A stretch of DNA of 41,906 nt. Origin: a virus. The stretch is from IMG/VR virus record IMGVR_UViG_3300032249_001318, positions 1-41,906 of that record; one strand, written 5' to 3'. Both the position numbers and the translations under genes were made by a program. Within the stretch, counting starts at the first letter, position 1. Each line of letters opens with the position of its first letter. Positions 14,026-22,367 of this stretch are shown here, piece after piece. Under the pieces are notes generated by a model that had not been told where the DNA came from, searched no databases, and worked only from the letters and a program-made list of their open reading frames with translations.

Positions 14026-14859
14026 GTGACCACTCCCAGGAATTCCAGCCTTAAGGTATGGGAACCCACGCTTCAAGTACTGAATAAGAACCCTGTACGC
14101 ATTACGTTAAACGGAAGGCGGCACTATACCACACCGTTAGCACAAGGTGCAGCGCCATCGGTTACTACAATTCTTTCGCAGACCGCATCAGAAGCAAACA
14201 AGCAGAAGCTTGAGATGTGGTCTAAGAATAATCCAGGTGTGAAAGAGGCTGCTGCTGAGAGGGGTACAGCTATACACTATGGTATGGAGTGTTACTGCAA
14301 AAAAATTCAACATGAAGTTCCAGAGGAGTATGCGGATTTTTGGACGGGAATGCCGTCGATATTGGATCAATTTGAAGAATTTATTTGGGCGGAATCCCCG
14401 CTATTGGAAAAACATCAGTTTACTGTTGGCAGTGATGATGTGGCTCGTGTTTGGGGTTGCGACGAAGCAGGTCGTGCTTGGGCCGGTGCTCCTGATATTA
14501 TTGGCGTTGTGGGCGGTAAATTGACGCTGGCTGACTTAAAAACTTCGGTCAAGCCATACAGCAGGAAGTGGCCAAAAGATTTGGAGAAGGGGTCTCCAGA
14601 ATGGAGAGACCTGTTGGGTGGTCACCTAAAGTTTAAAAAAACCTGCAAACAATTGGCTGCTTACGATCTTGGGATTGAACAGACGTTGGGGATGAAAGTC
14701 CAGCAAGCTGCCATATTAGTATCAACGCCTTTGCGTACACAGGTTTTTAAAATTTCACGTCGGTTTTTGGATATGCTGCGGACTGACTGGCTGGCGCTAG
14801 TAGCGGAGTACTATGCTCAAGTAGATGAGTATGGAATGCAAGACCGAGATTTAATTTAA
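14026..14859 (+). CDS. PD-(D/E)XK exonuclease, RecB/Cas4-like
   Basis: A 277-aa protein with GTG start. The motifs of the RecB nuclease fold are in order: ERGTAIHYGMECYCK (motif I, E/His region near residue 78), GAPDIIGVVGGKLTLADLKT with the G-x-D and D-x-K pair (catalytic Asp about 151 and the DLK triad at about residues 165-170), and KKTCKQLAAYDLGIE (the Q-x-x-x-Y motif, about residue 211). Cyanophages of the T7 group carry a similar exonuclease that digests DNA for nucleotide salvage or recombination. Located upstream of the primase-helicase. Confidence 0.8.
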   Translation: MTTPRNSSLKVWEPTLQVLNKNPVRITLNGRRHYTTPLAQGAAPSVTTILSQTASEANKQKLEMWSKNNPGVKEAAAERGTAIHYGMECYCKKIQHEVPEEYADFWTGMPSILDQFEEFIWAESPLLEKHQFTVGSDDVARVWGCDEAGRAWAGAPDIIGVVGGKLTLADLKTSVKPYSRKWPKDLEKGSPEWRDLLGGHLKFKKTCKQLAAYDLGIEQTLGMKVQQAAILVSTPLRTQVFKISRRFLDMLRTDWLALVAEYYAQVDEYGMQDRDLI

Positions 14860-14914
14860 GAATTGCCGTTGGCTAGGGAGCTGTAGGATAAAGAGAACAA
14901 CAGCGCCCAATACC

Positions 14915-15100
14915 GTGGAGATCCAACTTTCTGTTGGTGAGTGGATGAATGCGCTTCAACGTCACATGGCAAATGCGGCGGACGGGGATTGCTTTTGCCT
15001 GCCAACCGACATCCATCTTCATGCGTACTGGCTGGTGAAGGACGCGTCGTTCCCACAACGGCAGTTTAGAGTAAAGAGAGTTGACCCGGTAGAAGCATGA
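14915..15100 (+). CDS. Hypothetical 61-aa protein
   Basis: GTG start giving MEIQLSVGEWMNALQRHM; ATG at 14945 is an alternative. The stop overlaps the primase-helicase ATG by the usual ATGA arrangement, which strongly suggests coupling. Ends FRVKRVDPVEA. No domain recognised. Confidence 0.55.
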   Translation: MEIQLSVGEWMNALQRHMANAADGDCFCLPTDIHLHAYWLVKDASFPQRQFRVKRVDPVEA

Positions 15101-17760
15101 GCAACGGAACCAAGCTGGCCCTCCGGGCAGGTGAGATTAACTTTAGTTACATTCCCCAAGATTGGCCCCTGACCCCACTAGGCGGTAATAAAAATCCTTA
15201 TGTTGATGGTTGGCAAAATAAACCTTTTAGTATTCGGGAAATTGAAGAAGAGATCGCTGGTGGTCAATGCAAAGCCATTGGACTCATTAGTGGCCCTGTC
15301 TTCAACTTGCCTTTTGGTTTGGTGTGGGTGGACGTGGATGGCGCAAGCGTATATCCCCTTATCGAAAGAATCACAAACAAAAGTTTTGCCGATGCCCTAC
15401 CAAGGACGCTAACTATTTGTAGTGGTAAGCCTGGCAGGGAAAGGCGTCTGTATCAGATTGCACGTGAAAAGCAACAGCATTTTGTTCGTAACAAATATAC
15501 ATGGCATGCTGAGGAGAAGGGGGAGAAGCTAGAGATTCTTTGGTCTAGGCACCAGGGTGTATTGATGGGTTTGCATCCTGAAACGGATGGATATTTTACG
15601 CAAGAGGGGATGGGGTTTGAATGGGTGGGCAACCTTCCGGAATTTCCGGAGTGTTTGTTGAATGAAATTATCACAAAGAATGTAAAGCAAGGTGTGCCTG
15701 CCAAGGAGGTGACCAGGTTTGTTGGTCAAAACTTTGCAATTAATGCAGAAGTTTCTTTGGAACGGGACATGCAGCTTGCAGTGGAAGCAATGCATGCACT
15801 GCCTGCAGAAGCAGCAGATGACTATGACATTTGGATCACCATAGGACAAACGTTGCATTCACTGGATGAATCGCTGCTGGATGAATGGGATGAATGGTCC
15901 AAGCAAAGTGATAAGTATGTAGATGGTGAATGCCATAGGCGTTGGCTTTCTTTTAGCAAGGGTGGTGGACGCGGCATTGGTTCACTTTTCTACATTGCAA
16001 AGGAACACGGATGGTCTCCTCCGCAGGACCATAAGGTAAAAACTGTTGACGATGAACAGCTTGAAAAGCTAGCAAAGCTACCCACTGATATGGACACATT
16101 GGAAATGGAAGCAATTTTGAAAAACGTAATGCCTCAGGCTGCCAAGGCTCCGGTAGCAACCGTTGTGCAAGAGAAAAGAAAGCCTGGTCGGCCACGTAAA
16201 AATACAGAAACTAATGAGCAAAAACAACGTGGTCGTAATGCATCTTCTGATCTTGTTACAGAGATGTTGCTGCAGATGTACCAGGGGGATTTGTTGTTTA
16301 GTTTGAAGCACAATCAATTCTTTATGTATGAAAGGGAAGGGCTGGGTCTTTGGTCTCCCATGAGTAAGGTTGAAATGGCTGGGGATATTCGTAGCAAACT
16401 ACTGCAAGTTCGTGATGAAGGGGAGTTGATTGAAGGGTTCAATACTAAGTTGATTAATGATGTGTATGAGCAATTGCAAGCAGCACTCTACTTTAAAGAG
16501 TGGTATGAAGAAAGCCGTTACCTGTTATTTACCAATGGGGTATTAGATATTGAGACCAGGGTATTGCTTCCTTTTAACAGAGAACTATATTTGACACAGC
16601 AACAACCTTACGCATATGATGCAGCCGCTACGTGTGAAGAAATTGTTAAATGGCTAAAACATGTGCAGCGTGATAGTTGGAATCGGACCCAAGTATTACG
16701 AGCTTGGCTGCGGGCAACACTGCTTGGTCGCTACGAGATGCAGAAGTTTGTTGAGATTGTTGGACCAGGAAAGTCTGGTAAATCAACCTATGCAAACTTG
16801 GCTGTAGCACTGGTAGGCAGGAAGAATGTGTACTCAACTGACTTTGAAAACCTGGAGAAGAATAGGTTTGAAGCAGCGGGATACATGGGTAAAAAACTGC
16901 TGCTGTTCCAGGATGCTGATCGTTGGGGCGGATCTGTTTCTCGGTTGAAGGCAATTACGGGCAGTGACTGGATTCGATCGGAACGTAAGTATCAAAATGA
17001 GAATCAAGAGCCATTTCAATTTAAAGGTGTTGTAATTATTACGGCAAACGAAGCCATTCAGTCAACAGACTATACGTCAGGCCTGGCCCGTCGTCGTCTT
17101 ACTATTCCTTTTGACCGCCCGTTCACGGGCGGGCCTAATGAACAAAAAGAATTGATTAAGTTTAACCAGAAGGGTGAACCGGAGGGTGAGTTTGCTCCGT
17201 TGCTGCCAGGGTTGGTGAACTGGTTATTAGATATGTCGGAGGAAGACATGAGGAGTTACCTGATGGAAACCTCTAAGAAAGTGGAGTTCTTCCGTAAGTA
17301 TGAGAAGATGCAGAACTTGCGGTCCAATCCATTGCTTGATTGGCTGGAACATAAGGTGATCTATGACCCAGGGGTGGCTAGTGCAATTGGTTTTACAAAG
17401 AATGCGCCTATGGGATCTTCACATATCTATGCCAACCAGGAGAAGTGGTTGTATGCAAGCTATGCAGAGTTCAGTAGGCAGTGCAATGTAGGTGTGCTGT
17501 CACGTAGTCGTTTTGAAGTGTTGCTAATGGATATCTTGACTCATCAGTTGAATTTAAAAGTGATTAGTAAGCGTACTACTAGGGGTGTTCGCATCATTAA
17601 TGTGGCGGTGCGTGAGTCTAGTCCTAAGTATGAGGGGTGGCCAAGCGTTGTTGAGGTTACGTCTGATTGGCAGAAGTACAAAGAATTTTATGGTATTGAT
17701 ATTAGTGCGGATTCTGGTGCGAAAATAGAAGATGAATATGAGTTAGAGACTGATGGGTAA
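15097..17760 (+). CDS. Primase-helicase: PrimPol plus PriCT plus SF3 helicase
   Basis: An 887-aa replication protein. Residues about 15-160 match the bifunctional primase/polymerase domain (AIGLISGPVF, WVDVDG acidic pair). Residues about 225-315 resemble PriCT_2 (DYDIWITIGQTLHSLDE, WLSFSKGG, GIGSLFYIAKEHGW). Residues about 360-370 carry an AT-hook-like KPGRPRK. The SF3 (D5-type) helicase follows: Walker A GPGKSGKST about residue 555, Walker B LLLFQDAD about 600, and motif C VVIITANE about 645, with the SGLARRRLTIPFDRPF segment next. In T7, primase and helicase are a different (DnaB-type) pair, so this phage is not a simple T7 relative. It primes and unwinds DNA for the family A polymerase. 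Overlaps the next gene by 8 bases. Confidence 0.9.
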   Translation: MSNGTKLALRAGEINFSYIPQDWPLTPLGGNKNPYVDGWQNKPFSIREIEEEIAGGQCKAIGLISGPVFNLPFGLVWVDVDGASVYPLIERITNKSFADALPRTLTICSGKPGRERRLYQIAREKQQHFVRNKYTWHAEEKGEKLEILWSRHQGVLMGLHPETDGYFTQEGMGFEWVGNLPEFPECLLNEIITKNVKQGVPAKEVTRFVGQNFAINAEVSLERDMQLAVEAMHALPAEAADDYDIWITIGQTLHSLDESLLDEWDEWSKQSDKYVDGECHRRWLSFSKGGGRGIGSLFYIAKEHGWSPPQDHKVKTVDDEQLEKLAKLPTDMDTLEMEAILKNVMPQAAKAPVATVVQEKRKPGRPRKNTETNEQKQRGRNASSDLVTEMLLQMYQGDLLFSLKHNQFFMYEREGLGLWSPMSKVEMAGDIRSKLLQVRDEGELIEGFNTKLINDVYEQLQAALYFKEWYEESRYLLFTNGVLDIETRVLLPFNRELYLTQQQPYAYDAAATCEEIVKWLKHVQRDSWNRTQVLRAWLRATLLGRYEMQKFVEIVGPGKSGKSTYANLAVALVGRKNVYSTDFENLEKNRFEAAGYMGKKLLLFQDADRWGGSVSRLKAITGSDWIRSERKYQNENQEPFQFKGVVIITANEAIQSTDYTSGLARRRLTIPFDRPFTGGPNEQKELIKFNQKGEPEGEFAPLLPGLVNWLLDMSEEDMRSYLMETSKKVEFFRKYEKMQNLRSNPLLDWLEHKVIYDPGVASAIGFTKNAPMGSSHIYANQEKWLYASYAEFSRQCNVGVLSRSRFEVLLMDILTHQLNLKVISKRTTRGVRIINVAVRESSPKYEGWPSVVEVTSDWQKYKEFYGIDISADSGAKIEDEYELETDG

Positions 17761-18112
17761 TGGCCGTCACTTAATCCTAGATCTGTATGGCTGCAATGCA
17801 GAGATCTTGAATGATTACGAAGAGCTTAAGCGATTTTTGGAAATTGCTCTGGTGCTGGCCAAGGCTAATATCCTGCGAATTTGTGGCCATAAATTTGAAC
17901 CACAAGGGGTTACATTGTTGGCATTACTCTCGGAATCCCATGCCAGCATTCACACCTGGCCTCAATTAGGTTATGCAGCGATTGATTTGTATACCTGTGG
18001 GGATACTACGCAGACGCATAAAGCGGCTGAGTTTTTAAAGAAAAAACTTCAAGCAGAAACTGCGGACGAAAGAGAATTACGTAGGTCCACAACATTGTCC
18101 AATAAGCTATAG
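17753..18112 (+). CDS. speD: S-adenosylmethionine decarboxylase proenzyme
   Basis: A 119-aa SpeD of the bacterial class 1b size. The self-cleavage site is intact: Glu61-Ser62 in SESHASIHTWPQ, with Ser62 becoming the pyruvoyl group, and the other conserved residues H67 and C82 (in TCGD) are present. The start HLILDLYGCN and GHKFEPQGVT are also typical. The enzyme decarboxylates SAM to provide aminopropyl groups for spermidine. The gene overlaps the primase-helicase by 8 bases, so it is expressed with replication genes. speD is a known auxiliary gene of cyanophages; a role in DNA packaging or host stress is plausible but inferred. Confidence 0.92.
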   Translation: MGNGRHLILDLYGCNAEILNDYEELKRFLEIALVLAKANILRICGHKFEPQGVTLLALLSESHASIHTWPQLGYAAIDLYTCGDTTQTHKAAEFLKKKLQAETADERELRRSTTLSNKL

Positions 18113-18135
18113 TAAATCGAGAATTATCCGATTTA

Positions 18136-19410
18136 ATGGCTAAACCTAAACTTTTGTGGTGTGGTGACATTGTTGCCATGACGGGATTTGCCCGTGTCAC
18201 AGAAAATGTGCTGGCAAGATTGTCTGATCAATATGAGATTGTGGTGCTGGGCCATAACTGGTGGGGGGACCCGACGCCACTGCAGGATCAGTACAAAATG
18301 TATCCGTCATCTAATCGTTTCCAGACGGCGCCTTTTGGTGAAGATCGCATTAGGGAAGTAGTGGAGAAAGAAAAGCCAGACATTGTGTTTACCATCAATG
18401 ATATGTGGATTATTAATGAGCAGTACAAGCGCATTAAAGATTTACACGACCAGAAGCTATTTAAGTTTGTGGGGTATGCCCCCATGGATTCGTATGGGTG
18501 GACTGGGTGCCTTGATGAGACCGCCAACAATTGGGATGGTGTTGTTTCGTATACGGAGTTTGGTGCGCACGAATTTATTCGAGGAGGAATTAAAAAACCA
18601 ATCACAATTATTCCGCACGGTATTACGGCAAATCAGTTTTATCCCATGGATAAAGCAGAGGCACGTAAGCGGCTCAGTTTGAAAGACGATATTTTTATTG
18701 TGTTTAATGGGAATAGGAATCAGTTCCGCAAACGCATTGATATTACGGTTGAGGGTTTTGCAAAATTTGCAAAAGACAAGCCGGATACTCAGTTGTACCT
18801 GCATATGGGGTTGAAGGACCAAGGGTGGGATCTAATGCCTTTGTTTGCCAGGGCAATGCAGAGGGAGGGAATTGATCCCAATGGTCGCATCATCCTTACG
18901 GCGCAGACCGGTGGGCCGCCAAATGTAGAGGTTGATTTTTTGAATGCGATCTACAACGCGGTTGACGTAGGTGTAAATACCTGTAAAGGAGAGGGCTGGG
19001 GGCTGGTGTCCCATGAACATGCTGCCTGTCGTGTGCCTCAGGTGGTGCCGAACCATACGTCATGTAAGGAGATCTTTGAGGGCTATGGGCGCCTTATCCG
19101 CTGCGACCACGTCGATGTAGATACCAACTACGCAAGGGAGATGCCCTGCCCCTCCAGTGACCACCTAGCAGCCATCCTGACGGAGCTGTACGAGGACCGG
19201 GAGAAGCTGGATGCTACGGCTGAGCTGTGCTACCTGCGGGCCACAGAGGAGCGTTTTAGCTGGGATACGATCGCCCATCAATTTGATGAGGTGTTCCAGG
19301 AGACCCTTAACGCCCAAGCCGCTAGTGATGCGACGCAGAGTGAGACGCAACCTAAGAAGAAGAAAAAGGGTAAGCCGGTTAAGCGATCGGTTTATTCGGA
19401 AAGGGAATAA
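18136..19410 (+). CDS. GT4-family glycosyltransferase
   Basis: A 424-aa GT-B fold enzyme. The N-terminal domain starts LLWCGDIVAMTGFARVTENV with the G-F-A/S motif of the acceptor domain. The linker GYAPMDSYGWTG and SYTEFGAHEF follow. The nucleotide-sugar domain begins IIPHGITANQFYPM and continues FNGNRNQFRKRIDITVEGF and GEGWGLVSHEHAACRVPQVV, the E-x7-E nucleotide-binding motif. The C-terminal 30 residues are a Lys/Gln/Ser tail (PKKKKKGKPVKR). Likely modifies phage DNA, a virion protein or host surface glycans; the acceptor is not known. It is followed by a strong terminator. Confidence 0.85.
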   Translation: MAKPKLLWCGDIVAMTGFARVTENVLARLSDQYEIVVLGHNWWGDPTPLQDQYKMYPSSNRFQTAPFGEDRIREVVEKEKPDIVFTINDMWIINEQYKRIKDLHDQKLFKFVGYAPMDSYGWTGCLDETANNWDGVVSYTEFGAHEFIRGGIKKPITIIPHGITANQFYPMDKAEARKRLSLKDDIFIVFNGNRNQFRKRIDITVEGFAKFAKDKPDTQLYLHMGLKDQGWDLMPLFARAMQREGIDPNGRIILTAQTGGPPNVEVDFLNAIYNAVDVGVNTCKGEGWGLVSHEHAACRVPQVVPNHTSCKEIFEGYGRLIRCDHVDVDTNYAREMPCPSSDHLAAILTELYEDREKLDATAELCYLRATEERFSWDTIAHQFDEVFQETLNAQAASDATQSETQPKKKKKGKPVKRSVYSERE

Positions 19411-19436
19411 CGGTCAATTATTAAGAAAACAAGTGG

Positions 19437-19462
19437 GCCTCCACGGAAGTGGGGGCTTTTTT
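19437..19462 (+). terminator. Strong intrinsic terminator after the glycosyltransferase
   Basis: GCCTCCAC-GGAA-GTGGGGGC (8-bp stem with one G-T, GNRA loop) followed by TTTTTT. It is nested within the further inverted repeat CGGTCAATT (19411-19419) and AATTGACCG (19471-19479). Ends the plus-strand unit from 14026. Confidence 0.85.
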
Positions 19463-19478
19463 GTGGGTGAAATTGACC

Positions 19479-19744
19479 GACTCTGCGGACTTTAGGATGC
19501 GACTTTGGCGACTTTGTGGACTTTAGGGGTCGTTCCAAAAACTATGCCTAGCAAATTACAAGAAAATTCCAAGTTGTCATTTTTGTTGCGGATTGTTAAT
19601 TCTCATAATTGTTACAAAACAACACAACCATTACAACTTGGAATTTTTTTGTAATTTGCTTAGGAGAGTTTTTAACTTGACCCCTAAAGTCCGAAGAGTC
19701 GCATCAAACTCTGCACATAAGCCCTAAAGTCCGGTGCTAGAGTC
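19479..19744. repeat. 266-bp imperfect palindrome with iteron-like GACTTT repeats
   Basis: The inner arms (19547-19577 and 19633-19664) pair over 31-32 bases with one mismatch and one bulge, separated by a 55-base AT-rich centre that itself has AATT-CTCAT-AATT at the midpoint. Further out, GGACTTTAGGGGTC (19518-19531) matches GACCCCTAAAGTCC (19679-19692) exactly. Further out again, GGACTTTAGG (19487) pairs with CCTAAAGTCC (19723), and GACTCT (19479) with AGAGTC (19739). The left arm has four direct GACTTT repeats at 19488, 19501, 19510 and 19519 (spacing 13, 9, 9). The rest of 19411-19733 holds only the terminator. A replication origin or a recombination or mobile element end are the leading options. 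Confidence 0.8.
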
Positions 19745-20090
19745 CCATGACACCACCAATTTTCCCGTGCCAGCTCCCGTAAAAAGCCTTCCACCCCTGG
19801 AGGACCTACAAAAAATTGTTCGGTTATCGGACGCCTATCCCTCAGGCCTGGAGTGGGCCGTCAGTGACCGTTGGAGGGAGGAGGGGAGGCAGGCTGGTGC
19901 GCTTTCCAGGCCCAACCCCTACTACGTCGTCAGGCTCTTGGGAGGCAAGTATGTGGCCCATAGGATCGTCTACTACATGCGGACGGGCAGGGACACGCCC
20001 AAGGAGATCCTGCACTTAGCAGACAACCTTGAACGGGACAACCGCAGGGAACTAGTTGAAAACACCCGTGGCGCCAGGAAGGTAGGTTGA
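19734..20090 (+). CDS. HNH-type endonuclease with an altered D-H motif
   Basis: A 118-aa protein. The N-terminal region (SLPPLEDLQKIVRLSDAYP, SGLEWAV) resembles the N-terminus of the HNH protein at 24975-25505 (PLPPLHELQTVFSLTEDHP, CGLIWKI). The HNH region is HRIVYYMRTGR, then ILHLADNLERDNRRELVENT: a first His, the second His and Asn are visible, but the Asp that normally precedes the second His is Leu. The GTG start lies in the outer arm of the palindrome; GTG at 19767 is an alternative start. May be inactive or a divergent variant. Confidence 0.6.
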   Translation: MLESHDTTNFPVPAPVKSLPPLEDLQKIVRLSDAYPSGLEWAVSDRWREEGRQAGALSRPNPYYVVRLLGGKYVAHRIVYYMRTGRDTPKEILHLADNLERDNRRELVENTRGARKVG

Positions 20091-20095
20091 TTGAT

Positions 20096-20773
20096 ATGGC
20101 AAACTTATATAAACCAGCCCAACCCCAACTTCTTCGTTATGTGAATCTTATTGATTGTCTTGACGGATTCCAGCTTGAAAATGAAGGGTACTATCGCGGT
20201 TACCCCTGCCCCCACGGGCATATTATTCGGGACATTGAACATCACTGGTGTTACCACTGCGCCAGAAAAATTAGCTCCAACGTTTGTGGCTTTGACGTAA
20301 ACTATCTTCACAAAGGATACAAAGTGAAGTATGCCAATCTCTGGCACAAAATAAACATTGGTTTTCCTGAAGACTGCTGGGAGTTCAAAAGTACTGGCAG
20401 CCATACTCCCAAAAGAGTTTGCATTCCCTCCTATCGCTCTGGTTATAGCAAACAAAAATCTGAAAACGTCAACGTACACAAGGCGTTATATCAGTGCGCT
20501 TGGGGAGATGTTGGTTCTCTACTGGTGACCAGGGTATGCAGCAATTCAAAGTGTTGCAATCCGTTACATATGGTTTCCACATTAAATACTGCTGCTGCGC
20601 CACCACAGTCTATTGTTCCCTTTGAGATTGATTTCAAAGCAGAAAAATTAATGTTGTTTAATCGCCAGGGATTACTCAATAATCAGCCAGAAAAAATTGT
20701 AGAAGAATCATTTAAACACACTATAACAAACCCATTGTATGCCAAGGCTCCTCCCGAGTATGACGAGGGGTAG
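20096..20773 (+). CDS. Zinc-binding HNH-like endonuclease (His-Me finger)
   Basis: A 225-aa protein. N-terminal zinc site CPHGH, then HHWCYHCARKI. Then SNVCGFDVNYLHKGYKVK, CWEFKSTG and RVCIPSYRSGYSKQK. Then NVHKALYQCAWGDVGSLL, VTRVCSNSKCCNPLHM. The last is the zinc-binding loop pattern (V-C-x(n)-C-C-N-P-x-H) of phage His-Me finger nucleases. The whole pattern recurs in cyanophages as I recall. Starts at the ATG at 20096, 5 bases after the previous stop. The 3' end carries a partial match (CCCGAGTATGACG) to the early-gene upstream motif. May be a homing or structural nuclease. Confidence 0.65.
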   Translation: MANLYKPAQPQLLRYVNLIDCLDGFQLENEGYYRGYPCPHGHIIRDIEHHWCYHCARKISSNVCGFDVNYLHKGYKVKYANLWHKINIGFPEDCWEFKSTGSHTPKRVCIPSYRSGYSKQKSENVNVHKALYQCAWGDVGSLLVTRVCSNSKCCNPLHMVSTLNTAAAPPQSIVPFEIDFKAEKLMLFNRQGLLNNQPEKIVEESFKHTITNPLYAKAPPEYDEG

Positions 20774-20815
20774 ATTCCCCGCGAGTACAATAAAAGAACG
20801 AGACTATATTTAATA

Positions 20816-21733
20816 ATGACACGTAATCAATCAACTCAACGTCAACGGACCGCTAAAAATCCGTTGTTGATTGGTTCGTTTAGCCAAACTTCTTTGCGTC
20901 TACTGACCGGTACGCTTGGTCCTTTGAACCAAGTTGTGGGGCGCAGTGATACCAATCAATATTCTAATGGTGGCCATGGGCAAGGAGCCATGAACCATTG
21001 GTTTCAAATTAATTTGCTAACTCCTGCTTGGATTATTACCAAGAAAGGCGGACCGCGTCCAAATTATATTGAAGTATCTGCATATGATTTAAACCATAAT
21101 CCAATCCAAGGTCGGATGATTTTTCAAGCCGATAGTATTTCTACTACGGCTAACGGAACTACAGCATTTTATCCGTATTTAGGTCATGTGATGGGTGCAG
21201 GCTCAGACCTGTACAACACATTTGAAAGGTTGCGCCTTGATAAAGGAAATGATTTGTATTTCCCCTTAGAGGCAGGTAGTTATTTAATTTGTGTGGCTAG
21301 CACTCGCAACGAACGGCTTGACTATACGCTTGGCCTTGTTGTTGAGGTACCAACAGATGACATGTATCTGTTGCTAGAAGACTTTGATGAAAATTTTTTA
21401 ACACAAGAAACCACCATTGATTTAGACAACACAATTATCGTTGGCCCCGTATTTTCATCAAACTATTCTCTTGCGTCAGGTTGCAACGCATACACATTTA
21501 GCCAGGCCACTATTTTGTCCGGCTATACCGTAACAATCCCAGCTACTTCTACTTGGTACATTGGTTTTGTATCTCCAGAGACCAACGATAAGTTTCTGCT
21601 TGATCAGGGTCCTGGCTATGATGGAAGCTCTACTCACGAACATTCACTCACTGAATGGACCGATGCTTGGCAACGGGAAAGAAGCCCTGGCGATTTATTG
21701 CCCGATTTGTTTGCTCCTCTTGTTAATCGCTAA
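20816..21733 (+). CDS. Predicted virion structural protein, 305 aa
   Basis: A beta-rich protein with low Cys: MNHWFQINLLTPAWIITKKG then GPRPNYIEVSAYDLNHNPIQ, followed by FPLEAGSYLICVASTRNER. The LTPAWIxxKGGPRPNYIEVSxYDLN block is a conserved element of cyanophage structural proteins. The C-terminal half is Ser/Thr/Asn-rich and ends with a helix-poor WTDAWQRERS. Probable tail or capsid decoration component; no exact role. Confidence 0.55.
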   Translation: MTRNQSTQRQRTAKNPLLIGSFSQTSLRLLTGTLGPLNQVVGRSDTNQYSNGGHGQGAMNHWFQINLLTPAWIITKKGGPRPNYIEVSAYDLNHNPIQGRMIFQADSISTTANGTTAFYPYLGHVMGAGSDLYNTFERLRLDKGNDLYFPLEAGSYLICVASTRNERLDYTLGLVVEVPTDDMYLLLEDFDENFLTQETTIDLDNTIIVGPVFSSNYSLASGCNAYTFSQATILSGYTVTIPATSTWYIGFVSPETNDKFLLDQGPGYDGSSTHEHSLTEWTDAWQRERSPGDLLPDLFAPLVNR

Positions 21734-21739
21734 CAATGA

Positions 21740-22177
21740 ATGAAAAAAACTCAACGCCGCAAAAAAGTATCTACCTATCACCTGCCGCAGGGCTATTTGG
21801 TTGTTGTTCGACTGATCCCATGGATTCAGACCAAGGACGGCTGCGTGTGGTTAGCAAGCTTTGCAGCGGGAAAAAACAGACGACAAATCAACGATTGGCT
21901 AAAGAGAAAAATAAAAAGAAAACGAGTCCGCCACCTGGATTCACATTTGACCGGTAAGCATGGAAACTTTATCCAAAGCTTAGGTGTTTACCAATTACGT
22001 AATTGGGTAGATAAATTGCTGCCAGGGGATTCTATTATTATGCGCTGTGAATCAGCAAATCCTGACAAGCAGTTCCGTGTGTGGAAAAAGTGGTTTCAAC
22101 GAAAAGAAGCCGCTGAATGGGATATCAATGAAGAGTTCAAATCTTTTTTCTATTACAAGCCAAGGCCAGTAAAATAA
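21740..22177 (+). CDS. Basic hypothetical protein, 145 aa
   Basis: A highly basic protein (MKKTQRRKKVSTYHLPQ, INDWLKRKIKRKRVRHL). The second half, GKHGNFIQSLGVYQLRNWVD to YYKPRPVK, is better structured, with several aromatic residues. DNA- or RNA-binding is suggested by charge only. The frame at 21736 on the same strand is a shadow. Sits between a virion gene and a small conserved gene. Confidence 0.55.
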   Translation: MKKTQRRKKVSTYHLPQGYLVVVRLIPWIQTKDGCVWLASFAAGKNRRQINDWLKRKIKRKRVRHLDSHLTGKHGNFIQSLGVYQLRNWVDKLLPGDSIIMRCESANPDKQFRVWKKWFQRKEAAEWDINEEFKSFFYYKPRPVK

Positions 22178-22197
22178 TAATAGTTACCTCCAAGATC

Positions 22198-22365
22198 ATG
22201 CACGGTACTTTTTCGGATTATGTTGGCGCTTTGCTTGCAATTCATGCAGCAGCTAGCGCTATTACTGCCCTAACAAATACGCCCAAAGACGACACTTTTG
22301 TAAAGAAGTTTTACAAAGTGATTGAGTTTCTTGCTCTAGTTACTGCCAAGACCAAGCAACGCTGA
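22198..22365 (+). CDS. Small conserved phage protein, 55 aa
   Basis: ATG at 22198: MHGTFSDYVGALLAIHAAAS, then AITALTNTPKDDTFVKKFYK and VIEFLALVTAKTKQR. The arrangement 'YVxALLAIHAAASAITALTxTPKDDxFVxKxYKVIExLA' is familiar from phage and plasmid genes, and consists of two amphipathic helices. Possibly a lysis-associated or structural accessory protein. Its stop ends 2 bases before the stop of the opposite-strand C39 peptidase gene. Confidence 0.6.
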   Translation: MHGTFSDYVGALLAIHAAASAITALTNTPKDDTFVKKFYKVIEFLALVTAKTKQR

Positions 22366-22367
22366 GC

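Noticed and set aside
19479-19744. Hairpin telomere site of a linear plasmid-phage (protelomerase type)
   Set aside because: The arms are interrupted by a 55-base centre and mismatches, and no protelomerase gene is seen in this window.
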